A model generated the notes under the pieces. The model was not told where the DNA came from. It did no database searches and worked only from the letters and a program-made list of their open reading frames with translations. This document shows positions 9,701 through 18,534 of a stretch of DNA of 62,219 nt, piece after piece. Origin of the DNA: Paenibacillus sp. LHD-117. GTDB taxonomy: Bacteria > Bacillota > Bacilli > Paenibacillales > Paenibacillaceae. Location of the stretch: positions 1 through 62,219 of the forward strand of contig NZ_JAVFVT010000047.1 of NCBI RefSeq assembly GCF_030929555.1, read 5' to 3'. The position numbers and the translations under genes are program-made. How positions within the stretch are numbered: the stretch's first letter is position 1; each line of letters opens with the position of its first letter.

Positions 9701-11946
9701 TCATCAGTGTCGAACAAGTAAGTAAAGTGTTCGATGAACTCCTCGATCTTCTCATACACTAATTTATTCACAAATGATCGGTTACCATCATACCTTGGAA
9801 GATCATAATTTACGTAGGTGTTCCATTCGTAGGCATCTGAATGTTCAGCTACCTTGTAGAGCGTATCATTTCCAAATCGAACATGTGGAATAAGGAATGT
9901 TCCACTGAACGTTTTCATTAGTTCATCTTGCAAGTCTTGTTTAGCAACTAGTTTGTTTAATTCCATTTGAAAAGCAAGATTCATTGGGTGTAACGGACTA
10001 AACAACCATTCCTTTTCATCTATCGTTCGGTCAATTGTTCCTACCAAACCCATATTTCGACTTGTTTGAGTTAACTGTCCGTTTTCCAGATTCGCCAGCT
10101 CATTGATGAATGAATTGATATAAGTCTGGGCTAGGCTAATATATTCCTCATCCATGTACGCCAAACTAGGCAATAATTTATTTGTTCTGAAGTAAGTAAT
10201 TAAATCGTGATAGGAGCTTCTTATACTATCAGGAACATCGATCTCTTTGTTAAATAAACCCATGACGCCTTCTTGGAAATAGAGTCCGTCAGAATGAATT
10301 AGCTTATACTCCCTCTCCAAACTTTTCTTAAATTCCCCCTGAGCGAAAGTTTCCCTAGTGCCATGTATGATTTTCATCTTTTCATTTTCAATTTTGTAAT
10401 AAAAGTGTTCTTGTCTCACCATCTTATGTTTCCAAACTGTAAACGCTGTTATCGGAGCTGGCCGCTCAACGATATCTTCAATCGCGAAAGGAATTAAAGA
10501 GTTGTCCAGTGAAACGTTAAAACGAACCGTCTCTTCCTCATTATCACTGTCTAGTACTTTCTTAAGGACAACTCTTTGACCAGCATTCACGTCAGTTTGT
10601 AGGATCGATTTTCCATCAAGAATAATAGTTTTTGTTTCAAAATCACTCTCGGTGGGGTTAAGTATGATTTCATTTTCCTCAGAACTAATTAAGAGGTAAG
10701 GCTCTTTAGCAGGAACAATGGAAAAAGAAGTTTGAATTCCCTTTAGAAAAGATTCATTAACGTCAACCAAAGCGAATCTAAAATCAAATTTATTTGAAGT
10801 ATCGGTTTTATATCTAATCTTAAAAAACTTATTCTCTCCTTCATTCACTCTAATTCTTAATTTCAACTTGGTATTGTAGGAATCAATAGTTACACCGCTA
10901 ACCTTAGTCTCCAACTCGGCATATTGATGGCTTACTTTATTATTAAAATTCAACTCAAGGTTAATTTCAGATTTTCTATCCGGGTTAAAAATAAGAAAGC
11001 TCCTAATCCTCTGTTTGGATTTACTTTCACCCGCAGGCTTCTCCCAAAAAATCAAACCTTCCTGAGTCTTCTTTTTCTCCTCGACATATTCAAGTCCTTT
11101 ATCATTCTGCTTATTGCTATGAGAAACATAAATAGGGTTAAATTCGGTTTCCTGCCAATTTGGTTTTAAGAGTATCTTCACACCTTCATCGTCAAAATAT
11201 CTTTCGAGTTCAGTGTCACTACTCCCATTTTTATAAATTGAATCAATTCTAGTGAACAATTCATGGTTAATTTTAAATCTCTCTCTGAATTCTTTATCAC
11301 TTAAAGTAGGAAGCAGCATATCGGTATCTTTGAACAAACCAAAAGAAGTATAGTCACTATTTGAAATTTTAGTTCGATTTAACACCGTCAGGACATCAAT
11401 AAAATCAAATAAAGTGGTTTCCTCATACTGGCTGCGCATCGCCTTCTTATTGGTTACAATAAACTCTAGCGTTCTTTTTTCACTCCCACTTAATGAAGTT
11501 GTTGCTAAAAGTTGTTTTATATCTTGTTCTAAGACCTTAATATGAAAAGGCATGCCTTCCTTATAAAATGAATCCATTCCGTGAACCAAACTATCTAAAT
11601 TTGAATTATGTATTAGCAAGAATGAAGCCCGTTCCATGCCGTTAGTTGCTGTTCCGACACTGTTACGAAGCCTTGTTAAATAATCAGGTGTTGCATTGGA
11701 TGTAGAGCCAACGACTAAGTCCGAGCTAGAGTAATTTAGACTAAAAGTTTCGTAAACTACATGACCGCTCTCATCCTTGACCTGAAATGTTTCGCTGTTG
11801 TTAAGCTTTCTTAGAAAAGAAAGCAACTCGAAGACGTGCTCATCACGATCAAAATAAATATGATATTTATCACCAGGTAGAAGAAATGAACTTGTGAAGT
11901 ATTCATCTACTTTCCTTGCAAGATATTCATAAAAAGGATTTGACAT
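6799..11946 (-). CDS. dptH: DNA phosphorothioation-dependent restriction protein DptH (HerA/FtsK-like ATPase)
   Basis: About 1715 residues, the largest subunit of the DptFGH restriction module. The first three quarters show no motif I recognise. The C-terminal quarter is a HerA/FtsK-type ATPase: Walker A GTMGTGKTQF near residue 1375 and Walker B MILVDEADNFLSK near 1607. DptFGH acts against DNA lacking phosphorothioate; DptH supplies ATPase activity. The open frame extends to 11961, but ATG 11946 (MSNPFYEYLARKV) follows a GGGG stretch at better spacing. Either start overlaps the end of dptG, so the two are coupled. The gene is intact, which argues for an active restriction branch, tolerable only with working dndCDE. 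Confidence 0.9.
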   Translation of the reverse strand: MSNPFYEYLARKVDEYFTSSFLLPGDKYHIYFDRDEHVFELLSFLRKLNNSETFQVKDESGHVVYETFSLNYSSSDLVVGSTSNATPDYLTRLRNSVGTATNGMERASFLLIHNSNLDSLVHGMDSFYKEGMPFHIKVLEQDIKQLLATTSLSGSEKRTLEFIVTNKKAMRSQYEETTLFDFIDVLTVLNRTKISNSDYTSFGLFKDTDMLLPTLSDKEFRERFKINHELFTRIDSIYKNGSSDTELERYFDDEGVKILLKPNWQETEFNPIYVSHSNKQNDKGLEYVEEKKKTQEGLIFWEKPAGESKSKQRIRSFLIFNPDRKSEINLELNFNNKVSHQYAELETKVSGVTIDSYNTKLKLRIRVNEGENKFFKIRYKTDTSNKFDFRFALVDVNESFLKGIQTSFSIVPAKEPYLLISSEENEIILNPTESDFETKTIILDGKSILQTDVNAGQRVVLKKVLDSDNEEETVRFNVSLDNSLIPFAIEDIVERPAPITAFTVWKHKMVRQEHFYYKIENEKMKIIHGTRETFAQGEFKKSLEREYKLIHSDGLYFQEGVMGLFNKEIDVPDSIRSSYHDLITYFRTNKLLPSLAYMDEEYISLAQTYINSFINELANLENGQLTQTSRNMGLVGTIDRTIDEKEWLFSPLHPMNLAFQMELNKLVAKQDLQDELMKTFSGTFLIPHVRFGNDTLYKVAEHSDAYEWNTYVNYDLPRYDGNRSFVNKLVYEKIEEFIEHFTYLFDTDESSPLKINVVNMGDCREIAQGVLEFYKRRLKKKIGKDQLIPINISIYSETTETNAFEEIAELSKVEDIEERFNLKLSVDNYLSEEVINIFHDKITFFSKDAANEKYEYSHLTFYQMKKIEQIADSKMVDIPTGLSLFGLSSGVPSSFVNGNYLTGFGSKSLPDSNNLIHRLGPRMNALLRVARNLNSYQDDTAVVTAISSDGKHILNKIYDSSHWVTFVEPRVDLSFFKNDSKNNDLLVIHYNDQYTTSNALDAITVTRRSKQYQVLIQDFLGSKGVPVNEDITVSIINLFNALNGNWLLRLLAQNNHFPKEKLSILSAAKLALAFLWTPEIVWIPISMEEVLRISGGAGLKQAEGLFSAKNLRQQGSFSDDLLCIGIEMNGNNIPKVHLCPVEVKIGINNNVQPKAIAQVKETNRLLYEFLTGEIPSAMIYRNFFIQLALANLEKLVIYDTWPEQNYKTRIDHFLIEKLLNDNYTLSNELNEILGEGIVISFKRDIFFAEAKKIDNVMYVSYPEKSGYNFVIESVEKLKSALHEGKSSIDKSSLLENCRSDGTNTIVPDRIYEKNELVTVTAESSESYEFNFLAPDEAKPLEVLFGSNIQNGDKVNWFPTSTNKVLHTNTGIIGTMGTGKTQFTKSLVAQLNQNSDQNLYKTPIKILIFDYKGDYIKDDFVNATSAKVYDLFHLPYNPLSLFITHPVKPLLPVHTSSTLTDTISTAFNLGPVQTITLKDLIMDAYANKGILKADSSTWGNPAPTFSDIFELFRQKDGLKIDSLYAALKDLYDTEVFEPDATKTIPLFDLIEGITVINLSGYNDSIQNLVVAITLDTFYNQMQMSGHSRIQGNIREITRMILVDEADNFLSKDFKAIKKILKEGREFGVGTILSTQFLSHFSTNDNDYANYILTWVLHNVSELSSKEIRMIFNTQSKIEEENIMSQIKKLEKHHSVVKGIGKEPILMRDKAFWELFS

Positions 11947-13318
11947 AGATTGCATCCCCACTGTCGCTTTTTTTCTCGATTATATTTATAGCCTCAAAAT
12001 ACTTAATAATCTGATTTTGGGAATCCCGATCAAAATCGATTCCCCTTTCTTTAAAACCTTCGAATAACTTTTTCATTCTTATTTTCGACTCATCCTTAAT
12101 AATTACTTTCGTAATAAACAATAGGTATTCAGGAGTTAGCTTCAAAGTTTTCCCTAGTCGCCCTCTTATTTTAATAAAATTATCTTGGCAAAAGGAAACG
12201 AACCACTGCTGGTATAACTTATATTGTTGTTTTCGAGAACTCACATCATTGAATTGATAATCTATAGCTCTGAAAAGTTTATACATCATACACTTCACAG
12301 GATCATCATAAATATCCTTATACTTAAAACCTTCCCAGTCTGTATCGCTTAATTTCTCCTGATACTCTTTTAGTAAAATCTCTAAGTCATTAAATAACTT
12401 AGTGCGCCCTTCAGTATCCAAAGATTTCAACTTTGCCCCTATATCATGGTAGAAATATACCTTATTCGAATGTGCCTTATGGTTTAGAAATTCAAGGCAA
12501 TTAACATGAGAAAATAATTGTGATATGGGGGTCTCAATCTTTTTCCAACCATTCTCATAACTGATCCTGTTACTTGAAGTGTTCTCCCACTCCAAATTAA
12601 AATAAATCGGCTGTACACCTTGTTCTTCGTCATTTAAGAAACGTTGACATGATAAAGAAAACTGGGAGACATAAAAAAAGTAATAATATTTTAACAACTT
12701 CTCGGCATGGAGGATGAACAAATTTGGATTTTTTAGTAGCCATTTCAGATCGCTGTGAAACAATGATGATATAGCAGGTACTGCGCAATGATATATTGGC
12801 TTCTCGTTTTCATGGTACTCTGTTAACTGGGGTAAGACCTTAATGAAAAGTTGAGAAAGCACATCGGTTGTACCAAAATTTATTTTTAACCCGCCATTTC
12901 TCTGATCCATTTCGCATAACAAAACATCAAACAGAAATTGCCCTAGCTTCCTCGTCTCTGTGTCGGAGGACAGGTACAAGTAGATATACGGGTGAAACAT
13001 ATACGTTTTGTTATCATCTGTCTGAAAAATTGTATTTACGATATTAATAAAACTATCTCTATCATCTTCTTTATCGAAAGAAATTTCCAACAACATTTTC
13101 TCCAAAATATCATCGAAAACAATAGTTTTCTCTGTTCTTTTCCTTTCAACAAGCCGGAAGAATTCCCCTAATATCATAGAAAAGTCCTTCAATTTGTTTT
13201 TATCGGACTTAGTAGTATATGGCAAGAATTTCGTTTGTTTATTTGGATTGTGTTTCAGAGTGGTCTCATGAAATTTAAAGTTAATCCTTATTTGTTCAAG
13301 ATCCAGTTGATAGCTCAT
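11927..13318 (-). CDS. dptG: DNA phosphorothioation-dependent restriction protein DptG
   Basis: A 463-residue protein identified mainly by position between dptF and dptH and by fitting length. It has no nucleotide-binding or nuclease motif visible by eye; the sequence is rich in Lys, Phe and Tyr and probably helical, with the C-terminus (KMKKLFEGFKERGIDFDRDS region) resembling a winged-helix-like tail. In the Dpt system it is needed together with F and H for restriction, but its own activity is not established. It follows dptF by 3 nt and overlaps dptH by 20-35 nt depending on the dptH start. Family assignment is less direct than for its neighbours. Confidence 0.82.
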   Translation of the reverse strand: MSYQLDLEQIRINFKFHETTLKHNPNKQTKFLPYTTKSDKNKLKDFSMILGEFFRLVERKRTEKTIVFDDILEKMLLEISFDKEDDRDSFINIVNTIFQTDDNKTYMFHPYIYLYLSSDTETRKLGQFLFDVLLCEMDQRNGGLKINFGTTDVLSQLFIKVLPQLTEYHENEKPIYHCAVPAISSLFHSDLKWLLKNPNLFILHAEKLLKYYYFFYVSQFSLSCQRFLNDEEQGVQPIYFNLEWENTSSNRISYENGWKKIETPISQLFSHVNCLEFLNHKAHSNKVYFYHDIGAKLKSLDTEGRTKLFNDLEILLKEYQEKLSDTDWEGFKYKDIYDDPVKCMMYKLFRAIDYQFNDVSSRKQQYKLYQQWFVSFCQDNFIKIRGRLGKTLKLTPEYLLFITKVIIKDESKIRMKKLFEGFKERGIDFDRDSQNQIIKYFEAINIIEKKSDSGDAIYVKSFL

Positions 13319-13321
13319 GTC

Positions 13322-15103
13322 TTATACCACCATAAATTTATAATTTTCAAAAGTGTTATCGTAACTTAAGGAAAATTTCTTTTTACTCGCGGTTTGAACC
13401 TCTTCCACTATGATTTCTTCATGCCCATTTCCTAGTTCACTAAGCTTATTGATAAAGTCTACAAAATTAATAAATTGAAGCTTATCGTTTTTATTGGGGC
13501 GGTATCCCTCCCCAATTTTAGTAACAAGTCTATATAAAGAGAAATCTAATTCTACAGCAACTGAACCATCGGTGTTTTTTAACTTAAAGGCGACAGGAAT
13601 CTTTATTAAGAACCTAGACAGCTCTTTCTCCGACCTTTTCACCATTTCTTTGTTAATTAAAGGTTGAATCTCTAACCTCTGAAGAGTTTTATAGGAACTT
13701 TGGGGATGCCCGACGCTCATGCTAATATAATCTCCAAAGCCGTTTCCGTTCCAGCTAAAAATCGCTTCTCTGAGTTCGTTTTTATACAGATTCGCAAGCT
13801 GCCCCATGTTCCCAACATTGGCTGAATACAAGTATGAAACAAATTTATGGAAGACAGGATTATAATAAATATTCCAGCTCTCATTACTGATAAAAAACGA
13901 TAAATGAATAAACAACCGGCCAATTTCTGGCTCTAGTTGTGCCTTTACTTGTTCATCTTTATGAATCATTTCTATTTGTTTTAAGAGATATGGCAATGAA
14001 TTAATATCAAGATATTTTCGAAACAACTCGGACTTATCATCTACTGTTCTAAAATTTATTAATACTTGATCTATTTGTTCATTTCGCAGTTTAGTAGGGC
14101 TTAAATTTGATAAAGCATTCGTTATATTGGAACTATCCGGCTGCGCAAAAACCAAAAGCGGTAATAGTCTCTCCACATATTCTCTGATTTTAATATCGGC
14201 ATTCTCTTCTTTTATTAACTCATCTGGCAAACTTTCATAACAAGGAGCAACAATAATATTGTATATAAAGTTTAAAAATGCTCTCGACGAGACAATTAGC
14301 TTTTCACTAATGACTGCATTTATAATGAGGTCTATTACCTTCTTCTGAATTTTCGACTCTGCAAGTAGCTCGTAATTTTGTTTAATTGGGCACTGTTTCG
14401 CAACTTGGCAGTTGTTCATGCAATTATTTTCATAACTTTTGAAAAAAGGGTTTTCTTCTAGGGGGGCTGTTATTTTATTTATCAGACCAGACAGATAATC
14501 AGACTTAGTTCCTGCTTCTGTTATTTCAAACATATGGAAGTCACTAAAATTCACAAACTGGAAATGACTGCTAGGATCAAAATCATTTGATGTTATCGAA
14601 TATTCCAAAATTTCCTTCTCGGTGACGTAATTTCGCAACTGTTTGAAATCACTCGCATAGCCTGAATCAATAAAGTTATTTAGTGCTCCTAAATTAATTG
14701 CAAGTATAGATTTTTTAATAAGTCCAGATTTTAAATTTTCATCGGAAAACTCTTGAAAACACTCTGCTAAGGTTTGAATCGATGTCTTCTGTGGATCGAA
14801 ACTCTCAGTAGCATCATTATGTATGTAAAACTCGGTGCTTAAGAATGGATATTTGCTCTTTAAGTATGCTAGAGTGTGTGACTTTCCGTCGCCAACACCA
14901 CCACACACTAATATTAGCTGCGACTTTTCAGAATGGCGTGCTCTAAAAATAATCTCCTCAAGTTCTGTTTCAACGACTCTTGGGATATGCATATAACTTT
15001 TAAAAGAATCAAATGATTGTAGATTATCAACGGCTTCTTTAGAGGATTGTTTACATTTCTTCAACAAGCTTACTAGGCAGCTCGAAACCAATCTTTCACT
15101 CAC
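13322..15103 (-). CDS. dptF: DNA phosphorothioation-dependent restriction protein DptF (P-loop ATPase)
   Basis: A 593-residue P-loop ATPase. Walker A is CGGVGDGKSHT near residues 67-77. Near residue 230 a compact cysteine group (NNCMNNCQVAKQCP) has the look of a Zn or Fe-S site. First gene of dptFGH. The start is GTG 15103, preceded by AAAGGGG about 10 nt upstream; an ATG just before is in another frame and stops at once. With DptG and DptH it attacks DNA lacking phosphorothioate. The 120 bp upstream is very AT-rich and should hold the promoter. Beyond about 15.2 kb composition changes sharply, so this gene marks the island's right end. Confidence 0.9.
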   Translation of the reverse strand: MSERLVSSCLVSLLKKCKQSSKEAVDNLQSFDSFKSYMHIPRVVETELEEIIFRARHSEKSQLILVCGGVGDGKSHTLAYLKSKYPFLSTEFYIHNDATESFDPQKTSIQTLAECFQEFSDENLKSGLIKKSILAINLGALNNFIDSGYASDFKQLRNYVTEKEILEYSITSNDFDPSSHFQFVNFSDFHMFEITEAGTKSDYLSGLINKITAPLEENPFFKSYENNCMNNCQVAKQCPIKQNYELLAESKIQKKVIDLIINAVISEKLIVSSRAFLNFIYNIIVAPCYESLPDELIKEENADIKIREYVERLLPLLVFAQPDSSNITNALSNLSPTKLRNEQIDQVLINFRTVDDKSELFRKYLDINSLPYLLKQIEMIHKDEQVKAQLEPEIGRLFIHLSFFISNESWNIYYNPVFHKFVSYLYSANVGNMGQLANLYKNELREAIFSWNGNGFGDYISMSVGHPQSSYKTLQRLEIQPLINKEMVKRSEKELSRFLIKIPVAFKLKNTDGSVAVELDFSLYRLVTKIGEGYRPNKNDKLQFINFVDFINKLSELGNGHEEIIVEEVQTASKKKFSLSYDNTFENYKFMVV

Positions 15104-15223
15104 TCATAATAGCCCCTTTACAGGTTTCTACATGCTATACAAGATATTCGATAATAATAATTTTTATCCTGCTATTGGAAGCTCTGCTAGGATGGTCTTA
15201 ATTAACCCAAACTAAGCCCACCG

Positions 15224-16171
15224 TTACCTCACCCCAAAAGAAAACCTACCATCCTCCTCAGAAGCCAACCCAAGACCCACCGCGACTTGGATGCCATTCC
15301 TCAGCACCTTATCGAGAGCGGCTCCAGTTCTCGCGTAGCCCAGCTGCTTCACGATCTCCTTCACGAGGTCATCCGCAGTCAGGCTGCCGTGGATGAACAA
15401 GACATCATGTACGGCATTGGCGATTTCTTCGGGAGGCAGATCCTCCGCGCTTCTTCGCTCCGACTCGTTGTCGCTTACCCAACAGTTACTGTATTGCGCG
15501 AGATCGGCTTCCTTTGGCCAAAAATAAGCAATGCCTTTCCAAGTTGTAGACCTGAGCGCCATTGAACCCAGCAAGCTGTCCATATGACGCTCGATCCGCG
15601 CTCGGATCGGGCCATCCACCAAGCTGATCTCGTGTACTCCGGTTACGAGTCGTTTGGTAAGCAGCGAACTGTCATCCTACACGCTCTCCGAGAAGGATTC
15701 CTGGATGAGCCATACGCCAGCGAACGCATGCCCCTCGGTGAACACCACCAGCGGATACAATCCAATGGCTTCCAGACAAGCCGCGTACAGCAAGGTCTGG
15801 TCCAGACAATTCCCCATATTATTAATAATTATGGCATCTGGCAGTCTGACCCGCTGGCCGATCTCCTCGAAGCTTGCCGGCGCTACGCAATAAGTGATTT
15901 GCTTCGCTTGAATCGCTGAATAAATCGCGGCTACCTGATGGCGTACCCGAATCGGATTATGGCTTTGATAAGCGTCAAATGCGGAGCTTCCCTTCCACTT
16001 CTCCAAATATGGCGCGGCCTCTCGTATCATTCTGCGACGTTCGGATGGTTGGGCATAAGCTGCTTGTCGACAACGTTCTCCATGTTGTTGCCCAAGCCCC
16101 TGTCTCTCCGTTATAGCGCTTTCCCTGTCATTATAACGCAGATGGGTATTTATTCCTATGAAATATGACAT
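15224..16171 (-). pseudogene. Remnant of a DUF4011/DUF3320 superfamily I helicase-type gene
   Basis: Two pieces of one large gene remain in the same frame. The upstream piece (16171-15680) carries ITERQGLGQQHG, then NCLDQTLLYAACLEAIGLYP and EGHAFAGVWL, the transglutaminase-like middle part of DUF4011 proteins. An in-frame TAG at 15677-15679 breaks it. After 18 more codons the reading jumps directly into RIERHMDSLLG...TWKGIAYFWP and the C-terminal domain (ADDLVKEIVKQLGYARTGAAL) of DUF3320. The helicase core that should lie between, and the N-terminus, are gone. So it has an N-terminal truncation, a stop and a large internal deletion. Full-length relatives are helicase-like proteins, some fused to Vsr/DUF559-type nucleases. 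It abuts the dnd-dpt island but has the GC-rich composition of the flank. Confidence 0.75.
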
Positions 16172-16405
16172 TTCAAGTCAGAGACTTCCGTGGCATTGCA
16201 CGGATTTAATGATCTGCAAGGGCATCGGGACCACCACAGCCGGACTCTGTCACACCCATTTTCAAAAAAACTTCGACAACCCTGCACCTGTTCTCTCTTG
16301 TAAGCGCATAATATTGGAAACGGATCCAAGACGCAATGACATTGCCAAGCTGGAATTAGACGGATATAATGTGCACATTCCGAACGACGGAGGGGGAGGC
16401 GGAGC

Positions 16406-17608
16406 ATGGAAGCAATAGAAACGGCGGCCAAGCCGGGATTAGGGCTCGCGCTTGAAGGCGGCGGCGCCAAAGGCGCTTATCATATGGGGGTTTTGAAGGC
16501 GTATCTGGAGATGGGACATACCTTCGACGCGGTTGTCGGCACCTCGATCGGCGCCATTAACGGGGCGGTCATTGCGCAGGGGGACTTCGAGCAAGGCTAT
16601 CGGCTGTGGGAGAAGCTGGACGCTCGTTTGATATTCGACTTGTCCGATGAAGAATATCATCTGCTGATGCGCCGCAAGCTGGATACAAACGCCTTGCGTC
16701 ACCTGGCCTCTCGTACACGGAAGCTGATCGCCAGCAGGGGCATGAACACTCGCAAAATGAGACAATTAATCGCATCCATCGTCGACGAAGACCGGCTGCG
16801 GGGCTCCACGGCCGACTTTGGCCTGGTGACGGTGTCCTTAACGGATCGTGCGCCGCTCGAGCTGTACAAAGACGATATTCCGCAAGGACGATTGGCGGAT
16901 TATCTAATGGCTAGCGCCGCCTTCCCGGGCTTCCAGCCAACCGTCATCGACGACAAGGCTTACATCGACGGCGGTCTGTACGATAACTGCCCCATCAACA
17001 TGCTGGCTCGAAAAGGCTACAAGCATGCGGTCGCGATTCGAACGCTCGGACTAGGGATTACGCGCAAAGTCGAGTATCCCGACATCGCGGTCACGACAAT
17101 TGCGCCCTCCGAGCCGCTTGGCGGCACCATGAGCTTTAACCCGGATGCGATTCGCCGCAGCTTAGACATGGGTTATTATGACGCGATTCGTCACCTCAAG
17201 GGCTTGCAAGGGCGCGTCTATTGCATTGACGCAGGCAGTTTAACCGAGGCGATGTGCAAGGAGATGCTCGATTCCCTTCCCGAAGCCAAAGTGCGCGGAC
17301 TCGCCGGCATGCTCGGCATAGGCGGCAGTTTGCCCGCCAAGGAGTTGTGGAGCAAGGCCATCATGCCGAGGCTGTCCGGCAGCATGCGGCTGCCGGCAGA
17401 CGCTTCGGCGATGACCTTCATCATCCGTCTGGCGGAGAATCTTGCCTCAGCCAAGGGAGTGGACAAATATGCTATCTATTCCTTCGACGAGTGGATACGC
17501 GCCGCTACATCCGGGCCGCTCCGAAACACATCAGGACTCGGATTCCGACAAGTGGAGCTCTGCATGGCGGCGCAGCGCGTATTGGACGCCATCGCGCTGC
17601 CTGGTTGA
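16406..17608 (+). CDS. Patatin-like phospholipase
   Basis: A 400-residue patatin-family serine lipid hydrolase. The oxyanion loop ALEGGGAKGAYHMG lies near residues 15-28, the nucleophile elbow GTSIG near 45-49 and the second catalytic motif DGGLYDN near 188, so the Ser-Asp dyad is complete. There is no signal peptide, so it is probably cytoplasmic and acts on phospholipid acyl chains. The first 230 residues form the patatin core; the C-terminal third is unassigned. The ATG is preceded by a long GGAGG-rich stretch. A short open frame upstream overlaps the start but could not be supported as a gene. Physiological substrate unknown. Confidence 0.88.
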   Translation: MEAIETAAKPGLGLALEGGGAKGAYHMGVLKAYLEMGHTFDAVVGTSIGAINGAVIAQGDFEQGYRLWEKLDARLIFDLSDEEYHLLMRRKLDTNALRHLASRTRKLIASRGMNTRKMRQLIASIVDEDRLRGSTADFGLVTVSLTDRAPLELYKDDIPQGRLADYLMASAAFPGFQPTVIDDKAYIDGGLYDNCPINMLARKGYKHAVAIRTLGLGITRKVEYPDIAVTTIAPSEPLGGTMSFNPDAIRRSLDMGYYDAIRHLKGLQGRVYCIDAGSLTEAMCKEMLDSLPEAKVRGLAGMLGIGGSLPAKELWSKAIMPRLSGSMRLPADASAMTFIIRLAENLASAKGVDKYAIYSFDEWIRAATSGPLRNTSGLGFRQVELCMAAQRVLDAIALPG

Positions 17609-17644
17609 TGAGAACAAGACTGGAATCGGAAGAAAACTAAAAAA

Positions 17645-17671
17645 CTGACGCCGGTTGAATACCGGCGCCAG
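17645..17671 (+). terminator. Hairpin after the patatin gene
   Basis: GACGCCGGT and ACCGGCGCC form a strong GC stem just past the patatin stop. No clear T run follows on the plus strand, so efficiency as an intrinsic terminator is doubtful. Confidence 0.45.
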
Positions 17672-17763
17672 CTCATCGTTTAAGTATTTTCTTCAATGTC
17701 CACAAGATGGGTTTTCTTGACCGAGGACATCGCCGTCCCGCTTAGGCGTGCTTCAGCACGAAT

Positions 17764-18006
17764 TCAGCTAATCTCGTCTGCTCGTTGTTTCTTCCTGTAA
17801 TGTTTGATTTCTTGATCCGTCGTGACCAGGATCGGCAGTACTTTCTCGCTCCGGATCATGGCCGTCTTGCACATCGGGCATGTGGGCTGCTCTTTGAACG
17901 AGAAGCTGTCCCTGATCCAGCCGTTGCATTCGTCTCTGCCGCAGGACCAGATGGTGGTCATTTCCTCGGGCAAATTCTCCAGCGGTTTATTCCATGAATA
18001 AGGCAT
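17764..18006 (-). CDS. YdjO-like cold-inducible zinc-finger protein
   Basis: An 80-residue protein starting MPYSWNKPLENLPEEMTTIW. It has two cysteine pairs, SCGRDECNGW and PTCPMCK, which would make a small zinc ribbon; the rest is the charged C-terminus of the Firmicute YdjO family. YdjO of Bacillus subtilis is described as cold-inducible, and here the gene lies directly downstream of a csp gene on the same strand. The ATG at 18004-18006 with GGGAGAAGG upstream is preferred over a longer open frame that runs through the csp gene in another frame. Molecular function is not known. Confidence 0.82.
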   Translation of the reverse strand: MPYSWNKPLENLPEEMTTIWSCGRDECNGWIRDSFSFKEQPTCPMCKTAMIRSEKVLPILVTTDQEIKHYRKKQRADEIS

Positions 18007-18039
18007 CGAACCTTCTCCCTTCGCATCCCTCAAAAAAAA

Positions 18040-18062
18040 GCCCCCAAACGTGAGTCTGGGGA
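18040..18062 (-). terminator. Terminator after csp
   Basis: On the minus strand TCCCCAGACTCACGTTTGGG forms a hairpin directly followed by GC and a run of eight T. It would end the short csp message, with some read-through into the YdjO-like gene possible. Confidence 0.75.
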
Positions 18063-18073
18063 CAGTGTCCGAC

Positions 18074-18274
18074 CTACAGTTTGACAACATTCTCGGCTTG
18101 TTGGCCGCGGTTGCCTTGAACAACATTGAACTCCACCCGTTGTCCTTCATCGAGCGACTTGAATCCGTCGCCGACGATCGCGCTGAAATGCACGAATACA
18201 TCTTCTCCGCCTTCAACCTCGATGAAACCAAAACCTTTATCCGCGTTAAACCATTTTACTGTTCCTGTTTGCAT
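18074..18274 (-). CDS. Cold-shock protein (CspA/CspB family)
   Basis: A 66-residue single cold-shock domain. RNP1 (KGFGFIEV) and RNP2 (DVFVHFSAI) are intact, preceded by TGTVKWFNADKG. These OB-fold proteins bind single-stranded RNA and DNA and act as RNA chaperones at low temperature. The ATG has a strong GTGGAGGTG site. A long perfect inverted repeat lies 50-108 nt upstream in what may be the 5' leader; csp leaders are often long and structured. Which csp paralogue this is cannot be told from sequence. Confidence 0.95.
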   Translation of the reverse strand: MQTGTVKWFNADKGFGFIEVEGGEDVFVHFSAIVGDGFKSLDEGQRVEFNVVQGNRGQQAENVVKL

Positions 18275-18323
18275 AGAAACACCTCCACTTTTTTACATGA
18301 TTTCTTATTCGGTTAAAAATAAA

Positions 18324-18382
18324 AATTCACATATTGCACAAGATTATTACTCAAAATAATAACCCTCTGCAATATGTGAATT
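18324..18382. repeat. Perfect 15-bp inverted repeat upstream of csp
   Basis: AATTCACATATTGCA (18324-18338) and its exact complement (18368-18382) enclose 29 nt that hold a second inner pair, TTATTA/TAATAA. It could be a cruciform, a structured csp leader on the minus strand, or a small MITE-like insertion. No terminator T run beyond a few bases. Confidence 0.65.
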
Positions 18383-18469
18383 AAGGTCAGAATTCCAATA
18401 AACTTATTGTACCATATTAACAAGTTAAAAACACAATCTATTTGATCGGTAGATATTAGCAGACCTCCC

Positions 18470-18513
18470 GCAGCAGAAAAGACCACCAATTGCGGTGGTC
18501 TTTCTGTTGCTGC
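18470..18513 (-). terminator. Terminator after the pectate lyase gene
   Basis: A long stem built from GCAGCA and GACCACC pairing with GGTGGTC and TGTTGCTGC, with A/T-rich flanks. It lies 22 nt beyond the pectate lyase stop on the minus strand. Confidence 0.75.
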
Positions 18514-18534
18514 ATATGGTGACACGAAAACGAT

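Noticed and set aside
16158..16418. 86-residue plus-strand open frame overlapping the patatin start
   Set aside because: Its end (RRNDIAKLELDGYNVHIPND) looks gene-like and it overlaps the patatin ATG, but no ribosome site or family pattern supports it.
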